DNA of 64,000 nucleotides from Malikia spinosa (GTDB lineage: Bacteria; Pseudomonadota; Gammaproteobacteria; Burkholderiales; Burkholderiaceae_C), in the NCBI RefSeq assembly GCF_002980625.1, contig NZ_PVLR01000016.1:62001-126000 (forward strand). The letters are read 5' to 3'. Each line of letters starts with the position of its first letter. The stretch's first letter is position 1. The translations under genes and the position numbers were made by a program. The notes below the pieces were generated by a model, which did no database searches, was not told the origin of the DNA, and was given only the letters and a program-made list of their open reading frames with translations. Of this stretch, positions 57,718-64,000 are shown piece after piece.

Positions 57718-58179
57718 TCAACTACCTCGCCGCGTCACACGATCCTTGTCGTCTACAGACGACTGCAACAAGCGAAGCTCCTTGATCGGAAAGCTCAGCA
57801 GCTTCTCACCAATGCCTTTTCGGTGCGCATAGCGCTCAGCAATCAGTTGACCAGGGCCGTTGAAGATTTCCTCAAATGTCCCGTCCTCGTGCAGCTTGAG
57901 GCCGAGGTAAAGGTCCGGCACCGAAGATAGGGTCAAGCTCTCCTTGAAGGTTGCTTTAACTTGTACCCTGCGACCGTCTTTGGTCGTGGCATCGTATGTA
58001 GGCTGGGATGTCTCATCAAGGCGGAGCTCGTAATGCAACTCTGCCATCACTTCTCCGATGTCACCAACAAGGCGGCCGTCAATAGTGAACTTCCTTCGGC
58101 CACCAAATGCGTCATGAAGGTGCCGGATGCCTTCAAAAATCAATCCCAGTGAATGCTTGATGGCTGCTCTCTCCGTCAT
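57718..58179 (-). CDS. DUF6998-like protein, PD-(D/E)xK nuclease-like pattern
   Basis: 153 residues. GDIGEVMAELHYELRLDETS then YDATTKDGRRVQVKATFKES resembles the Glu ... Asp ... Val-Gln-Val-Lys arrangement of restriction-endonuclease-like folds. Later parts are VPDLYLGLKLHEDGTFEEIF then NGPGQLIAERYAHRKGIGEK, features I recall in a conserved family of unknown function. A nuclease or nucleic-acid-binding role in the island is an inference. Separate from the mod operon and convergent with the HTH remnant: the two stop codons share TGATCA. Confidence 0.65.
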   Translation of the reverse strand: MTERAAIKHSLGLIFEGIRHLHDAFGGRRKFTIDGRLVGDIGEVMAELHYELRLDETSQPTYDATTKDGRRVQVKATFKESLTLSSVPDLYLGLKLHEDGTFEEIFNGPGQLIAERYAHRKGIGEKLLSFPIKELRLLQSSVDDKDRVTRRGS

Positions 58180-58411
58180 GGCGCCTCCCGCGTCAGTGTG
58201 TGCTTCAGCGAAGATATTAATTGCTGGCCATGGTTGACAGCGAACCTGATATCGTAAGTGCTTGATTTTTCATGAGCACCCACTGCGCCTACCCGCAGGC
58301 CAAACGGAGAAAAGAGACGGCTCTGGCCGAGAAAGTGGCAGATTTCGGGCGTTCTGGCGAAGTGCCACCCGCAGCACTTCACCTCGCCACCCGGGGGAAA
58401 TACCAAAAGGA

Positions 58412-58439
58412 AAGGGCCCGGAGATGAGTCCGAGCCCTT
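58412..58439 (-). terminator. Rho-independent terminator of ssrA
   Basis: Minus strand: AAGGGCTCGGA and TCCGGGCCCTT form an 11-base stem with one mismatch, followed by a T-rich run. It lies 6 bases past the CCA end of tmRNA. Confidence 0.85.
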
Positions 58440-58444
58440 GTATA

Positions 58445-58821
58445 TGGTGGAGCTGGGGGGATTTGAACCCCCGTCCGCAAGCCTTCTCCGCGCAGTTCTA
58501 CATGTGTAGTCGTCTGATTTGAGTCTCGCCAGATGCATCGCGCAGCGACACGCTATGCACCCAGCCAGCAACCTTGGATCTCGTCACCAGGCAAGTTGCC
58601 CGCATGATGACCAGCCTATGAAATTTTCCTTGCAGCCGGGACAGTCTTACGACTGCCCTTGCCCAGCCCATTGGCCGACTGTTGCAAGGCTCACCGGATT
58701 AAGCGGCGAGTGCGAAACGTTCGTCGTTTGCAGTTAGTTTTTTTCTGCGGTTTTACGAGGTGACAGAACCTCGACATGCCCTGCTGCGTGTCCGAACCCA
58801 CGTCGAAACCAGTGCAGCCCC
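58445..58821 (-). ncRNA. ssrA: tmRNA (transfer-messenger RNA)
   Basis: The minus-strand 5' end GGGGCTGCACTGGTTTCGAC and 3' end GGGTTCAAATCCCCCCAGCT then CCACCA form the alanine-tRNA-like domain. The tag reading frame GCA AAC GAC GAA CGT TTC GCA CTC GCC GCT TAA encodes ANDERFALAA, a form common in Burkholderiales. Length 377 bases is normal. With SmpB it rescues stalled ribosomes. The defence island begins immediately beyond its 3' end; tmRNA 3' ends are well-known integration sites. Confidence 0.97.
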
Positions 58822-58834
58822 TGAGCCTGTTAGT

Positions 58835-59506
58835 TTACGCCAGATCGAAAAAGTTCAAGAGCTCGAGCGGATTATTTATCACGGCGTCAGCGCCCCAGGC
58901 CGAGACATCGCCCAGCGCACCCAGGTAGCCGTAGGTGGCGGCGACCGTGGGCATGCCGGCGGCACGTCCCGCGACGATGTCACGCTCATCGTCGCCGACA
59001 TAGAGACAGGCCTCGGGCGGCAGGCCCAGGCGGCGCGCCGCCTCGAGCAAGGGCTCCGGATGCGGCTTGGCATGCGGCGTGGTGTCGCCGCCGATCACGG
59101 TGGCAGCAGCATCGAACAGCGGCAGCGCCGCGGTCAGCGGCAAGGCAAAGCGCTCGGACTTGTTGGTCACCACGCCCCAGCGCTTGCCGCAGGCCTGCAG
59201 CGCGCCGATCAGCTCGGCGATGCCGTCAAAGGCGCGGGTACGCTCGGTCAGGCAGGCCTCGTAGTTGGCGAAGAACTCCTGGCGCAGCGCCTCGAACTCG
59301 GGGTGATCCGGGCCGTAGCCGAAGGCGATACCGATCATGCCGCGCGCGCCAGCGCCAGCCATCGGCCGGTATTGCTCGTAGGGCAAGGAGGGCAAGCCAC
59401 GCTTGAGGCGCAACAAGTCGGCCGCATGGCCGAGGTCGGGTGCGCTGTCGACCAAGGTGCCGTCGAGGTCGAACAGCACCGCCTGCAGATGGGTGAAGCG
59501 ACTCAT
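58835..59506 (-). CDS. gph: Phosphoglycolate phosphatase (HAD superfamily)
   Basis: 223 residues. Motif I is [20 protein letters not shown], motif II is [13 protein letters not shown], motif III Lys is in [18 protein letters not shown], and motif IV is [20 protein letters not shown]. The cap is the class C1 helical type of Gph/PGP enzymes. It hydrolyses 2-phosphoglycolate from DNA-repair ends; the substrate is family-based. ATG 59506 overlaps the ubiG stop by 4 bases, the usual ubiG-gph arrangement in betaproteobacteria. Confidence 0.93.
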   Translation of the reverse strand: MSRFTHLQAVLFDLDGTLVDSAPDLGHAADLLRLKRGLPSLPYEQYRPMAGAGARGMIGIAFGYGPDHPEFEALRQEFFANYEACLTERTRAFDGIAELIGALQACGKRWGVVTNKSERFALPLTAALPLFDAAATVIGGDTTPHAKPHPEPLLEAARRLGLPPEACLYVGDDERDIVAGRAAGMPTVAATYGYLGALGDVSAWGADAVINNPLELLNFFDLA

Positions 59507-60216
59507 GCGGGCTTGCGGGTGGCGAACATGAAGTTGACGCTGGTGTCGCCGCTGAGCCAGTAGCGCTTGGTCAAGGGGTTGTACTCCATGCCGCGCGTGC
59601 CCTGCAGGTCGAGTCCGGCGGCACGGCAGTAGGAGGCGAGCTCGCTGGGCTTGATGAACTTGGCGAACTCGTGCGTGCCGCGCGGCAACAGCTTGAGCAC
59701 ATACTCGGCGCCGACAATCGCGAACAGGAAGGACTTCGGGTTGCGGTTGAGGGTCGAGAAGAAGACCCAGCCGCCCGGCTTGACCAGCTCGGCGCAGGCC
59801 TTGACGACCGAAGCCGGGTCGGGCACATGCTCGAGCATTTCCATGCAGGTCACGACATCGAAGCTGGCCGGGCGCTCGGCCGCCAGCGCCTCGACCGCGA
59901 CCTCGCGGTAGCTGATATTGCTCAGCCCCGATTCGAGCGCGTGCAACTGCGCGACCTTGAGCGACTTGGTGGCCAGGTCTATGCCCAGCACCTCGGCACC
60001 CTGGCGTGCCATGGCCTCGGCCAATATGCCGCCGCCGCAGCCGACGTCGAGTACCTGCTGGCCGGCAGCCAGCGGCGCCTGCTTGGCGATCCAGTCCAGA
60101 CGCAGCGGGTTGATCTGGTGCAGGGGTCGGAATTCGCTCTCGGGATCCCACCAGTGGTGTGCCAGCTCCGAGAACTTGGCCAGCTCGGCCGGGTCCACGT
60201 TCATGTTCTTGTCCAT
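59503..60216 (-). CDS. ubiG: Ubiquinone biosynthesis O-methyltransferase UbiG
   Basis: 237 residues. It starts [20 protein letters not shown] and has the UbiG signature [20 protein letters not shown]. The SAM site is [20 protein letters not shown] (motif I), [18 protein letters not shown] and [20 protein letters not shown]. It performs both O-methylations of the ubiquinone ring. Translationally coupled to gph, and separated from ompA upstream by a terminator. Cytoplasmic, membrane-associated pathway. Confidence 0.97.
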   Translation of the reverse strand: MDKNMNVDPAELAKFSELAHHWWDPESEFRPLHQINPLRLDWIAKQAPLAAGQQVLDVGCGGGILAEAMARQGAEVLGIDLATKSLKVAQLHALESGLSNISYREVAVEALAAERPASFDVVTCMEMLEHVPDPASVVKACAELVKPGGWVFFSTLNRNPKSFLFAIVGAEYVLKLLPRGTHEFAKFIKPSELASYCRAAGLDLQGTRGMEYNPLTKRYWLSGDTSVNFMFATRKPA

Positions 60217-60245
60217 GGCTGAATTATGCGTCGGGGCAGAAAAAA

Positions 60246-60263
60246 ACCGCGCCGAGGCGCGGT
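60246..60263 (-). terminator. Rho-independent terminator of ompA
   Basis: ACCGCGCC and GGCGCGGT form an 8-base perfect stem with a 2-base centre; on the minus strand it is followed by seven T. It separates ompA from ubiG. Confidence 0.85.
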
Positions 60264-60288
60264 CTTTTCGAATCCCGGATTAAGGAGA

Positions 60289-60921
60289 TTACTTGGTGCC
60301 GACGACTTCGATTTCGACGCGGCGGTTCTTGGCGCGGCCAGCCGAGCTCTTGTTGTCAGCGACCGGCTGCTTCTCGCCCTTGCCTTCGGTGTAGACGCGG
60401 TTCTTTTCGATGCCCTTGGACACCAGGTAAGCCTTGACGGCTTCCGAACGCTTGACCGACAGCTTCTGGTTGTAGGCGTCGGAGCCAACCGAGTCGGTGT
60501 GACCGACAGCGATGATGACTTCGAGGTTGATGCCCTTGACCTTGGAGACCAGGTCGTCGAGCTTGGCCTTGCCTTCGGGCTTCAGGACAGCCTTGTCGAA
60601 GTCGAAGAAAGCGTCAGCAGCAAAGGTGACCTTGGAGGCAGCAACCGGAGCCGGTGCGGCCTTGGGAGCCGGGGCAGCGACAGGTGCCGGTGCGGGAGCC
60701 GGTGCCGGAGCAGCAGCGGGCTTCGGCACGATGGCGCCGTCGCAACCCTGAGCAGCAGTAGCCGGGGTCCAGTTGGCGTCGCGCCAGCACAGTTCGTTGG
60801 TGCCGTTCTTCCACACCAGGTCGCCGGTGCCGTTCTTCCAGTTGTCGACGGTTTGTGCGCCGGCGGCGGTTGCCAGTGCGGCGGTAGCGAACAACATGGC
60901 CACTTTGTTGAGCTTGATCAT
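60289..60921 (-). CDS. ompA: OmpA-family outer membrane protein
   Basis: 210 residues. A signal peptide (MIKLNKVAMLFATAALATAA then GAQ) precedes a short region with duplicated WKNGTGDLVWKNGTNELCWR, a Pro/Ala linker (about 68-95, APAPAPAPVAAPAPKAAPAP), and the C-terminal OmpA peptidoglycan-binding domain (about 98-205: VGHTDSVGSDAYNQKLSVKR and GRAKNRRVEIEV with the Asp and Arg contacting diaminopimelate). There is no eight-strand barrel: this short type is common in Burkholderiales. It precedes ubiG on the minus strand. Confidence 0.93.
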   Translation of the reverse strand: MIKLNKVAMLFATAALATAAGAQTVDNWKNGTGDLVWKNGTNELCWRDANWTPATAAQGCDGAIVPKPAAAPAPAPAPAPVAAPAPKAAPAPVAASKVTFAADAFFDFDKAVLKPEGKAKLDDLVSKVKGINLEVIIAVGHTDSVGSDAYNQKLSVKRSEAVKAYLVSKGIEKNRVYTEGKGEKQPVADNKSSAGRAKNRRVEIEVVGTK

Positions 60922-61203
60922 GGTTTCCTCGGTTTTGTTGGCGCAGATGCCTGCGAATTGGGTTGCACGCCCCGACAGTTCCTACCGGCAGCGGGTATTT
61001 ATCATTGTGCCACAAGCTTAGTCCCCACCAAGCCGGATCGAGACCGGCCCGGAGAGCGCCGCCCACTAGCTGCCGATTGTGTTGCGATACCGCAACAAGG
61101 CGCCTGAAAACCGGTTCGACATATTCCTTGAACGCGGGCTGGCGCGGCGACTTAAAATAAGAGGTTATCTTCTACCAGACGACCTTCCGGTCCCGTCGCG
61201 CCA
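60922..61203. other. Divergent ompA-gyrA promoter region
   Basis: 282 bases. It has an inverted repeat GTTGCGATACCGCAAC (61081-61096) and a possible gyrA promoter with TTGAAC (61128) and TAAAAT (61153), spacing 19. Sites are tentative. Confidence 0.35.

Positions 61204-64000
<2,797 letters not shown>

Noticed and set aside
47947-58179. Integrase or transposase in the defence island
   Set aside because: None was found on either strand; only the frameshifted HTH remnant hints at mobility.
58445-58530. tRNA gene on the minus strand
   Set aside because: The T-arm and CCA end look like tRNA, but the anticodon part is absent and the whole 377 bases match tmRNA with its tag frame.

Overview
The window is GC-rich chromosomal DNA of a betaproteobacterium, most likely Burkholderiales near Comamonadaceae. 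The main reasons are the gph-ubiG / ompA / gyrA neighbourhood, a tmRNA whose tag reads ANDERFALAA, a type-2 IF-1, a TctC/Bug-type binding protein and an HpnE-like end gene. This is inference from gene content; no 16S rRNA is present.

Layout. 1-5.2 kb: end of an hpnE-like gene, a NYN/LOTUS protein, a transglutaminase, a small conserved ORF, infA, an RRM protein and a Crp/Fnr regulator. 5.4-17.3 kb: a signalling block with two large hybrid histidine kinases, a receiver-PAS-PP2C phosphatase and a dual-receiver protein, interrupted by a TauE exporter with its divergent LysR and a HAD phosphatase. 17.6-22.8 kb: a dmeF cation-efflux gene with two large deletions, a DASS anion transporter, an S24 repressor-like protein with Arg at the catalytic Lys position, and two secreted proteins.

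22.8-31.3 kb is the most interesting metabolic unit: one minus-strand operon of osmC-like, acyl-CoA-dehydrogenase-like flavoprotein, rubredoxin/NAD(P)H-reductase fusion, NrtA/NrtB/NrtD-type ABC importer, cyanase (cynS) and a NifA-like sigma-54 activator. A sequence matching the -24/-12 consensus exactly lies just upstream of the first gene. It looks like uptake plus oxidation of an unidentified nitrogen compound with cyanate as product or co-substrate. 31.5-43.5 kb holds a thioredoxin-like protein, an AhpD-like protein, a tricarballylate (tcu) locus with two orphan binding proteins and a split chromate transporter, small conserved genes, and the frmR-frmA-fghA formaldehyde detoxification operon with a visible FrmR-type operator. 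43.6-47.5 kb: a diguanylate cyclase, a porin, a VapC remnant and a TM2 protein.

47.7-58.2 kb is a defence island between a tRNA-Ser 3'-end relic with its terminator and the 3' end of ssrA. It carries a seven-gene, almost fully overlapping minus-strand operon: type III-like Mod, OLD/RecF-like ATPase, small TOPRIM-like protein, Res helicase/nuclease, and three small conserved proteins. The Res reading frame lacks the Walker A segment of its family, apparently through an in-frame deletion, so restriction may be off while modification and the ATPase/TOPRIM pair persist. No integrase was found. 58.4-64 kb is housekeeping: ssrA, gph, ubiG, ompA and gyrA, the last with an atypical low-GC in-frame insert in its C-terminal domain.
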